Assembly (NCBI GenBank): GCA_025084515.1
Contig: JAJAGP010000098.1
Span: 348,432 to 412,431, forward strand
Reading direction: 5' to 3'
Length of the DNA stretch: 64,000 nucleotides
From: Ancistrus triradiatus
Lineage: Eukaryota; Chordata; Actinopteri; Siluriformes; Loricariidae
The DNA is not shown here. Within the stretch, counting starts at the first letter, position 1. Below: more notes on the stretch, generated by a model. The model had not been told where the DNA came from and ran no database searches. It saw only the letters and a list, made by a program, of their open reading frames with translations.

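Overview
This is a 64 kb piece of a repeat-rich vertebrate nuclear genome, almost certainly a teleost fish. The evidence is the dense mix of Tc1/mariner relics, tRNA-derived SINEs with the fish-type tail (AAGTCGCTCTGGATAAGGGC), PIF/Harbinger-like MITEs and many long (CA)n/(GT)n arrays. Small exons sit in kilobase introns with GT-AG borders. I cannot name the species. The SINE and Tc1 types fit an ostariophysan fish such as a catfish or characin, which is a weak inference.

One large gene, rimbp2 (RIMS-binding protein 2, a presynaptic active-zone scaffold), runs left to right across the window and out of both ends. I place twelve coding exons: 7363-7479, 28312-28395, 39334-39423, 47558-47680, 49249-49353, 54072-54122, 54533-54553 (a 21-nt microexon), 57930-58119, 58781-58956, 61335-61414, 62038-62147 and 63201-64000 (truncated by the window). 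Together they keep one open frame of 1947 nt, or 649 codons. They encode an N-terminal coiled coil, the first SH3 domain, a Ser/Thr/Gly-rich linker, one complete FN3 domain and the start of a second. Exons before 7363 should lie upstream of the window.

Inside the intron between 39423 and 47558, on the same strand, is a second gene that I do not recognise. It has a 5'UTR exon ending at the donor at 43939, an acceptor at 44460, an intact 258-codon coiled-coil ORF (44485-45261) and a poly(A) signal at 45861.

The rest is intron. 1-7362 holds two SINEs, dinucleotide arrays and a Tc1 relic. 7480-28311 holds many transposon fragments, a 100-N assembly gap (10524-10623), MITEs, a Tc1 with a nested SINE and a complex tandem repeat. 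28396-39333 holds a 27-bp minisatellite, a Tc1 split by a solo LTR with perfect target-site duplications, and a 0.9 kb pyrimidine tract. It ends in a 30-unit GT array that abuts the next exon. 39424-57929 holds a GC-box minisatellite, a Harbinger-like MITE, Tc1 relics, the nested gene and three arrays of a 31-32 bp satellite that resembles a Tc1-type MITE terminus. 58120-63200 has short introns with a few MITEs.

The most interesting points are the nested coiled-coil gene, the rimbp2 microexon, the GT array at a splice acceptor, and the satellite that looks derived from a transposon end.
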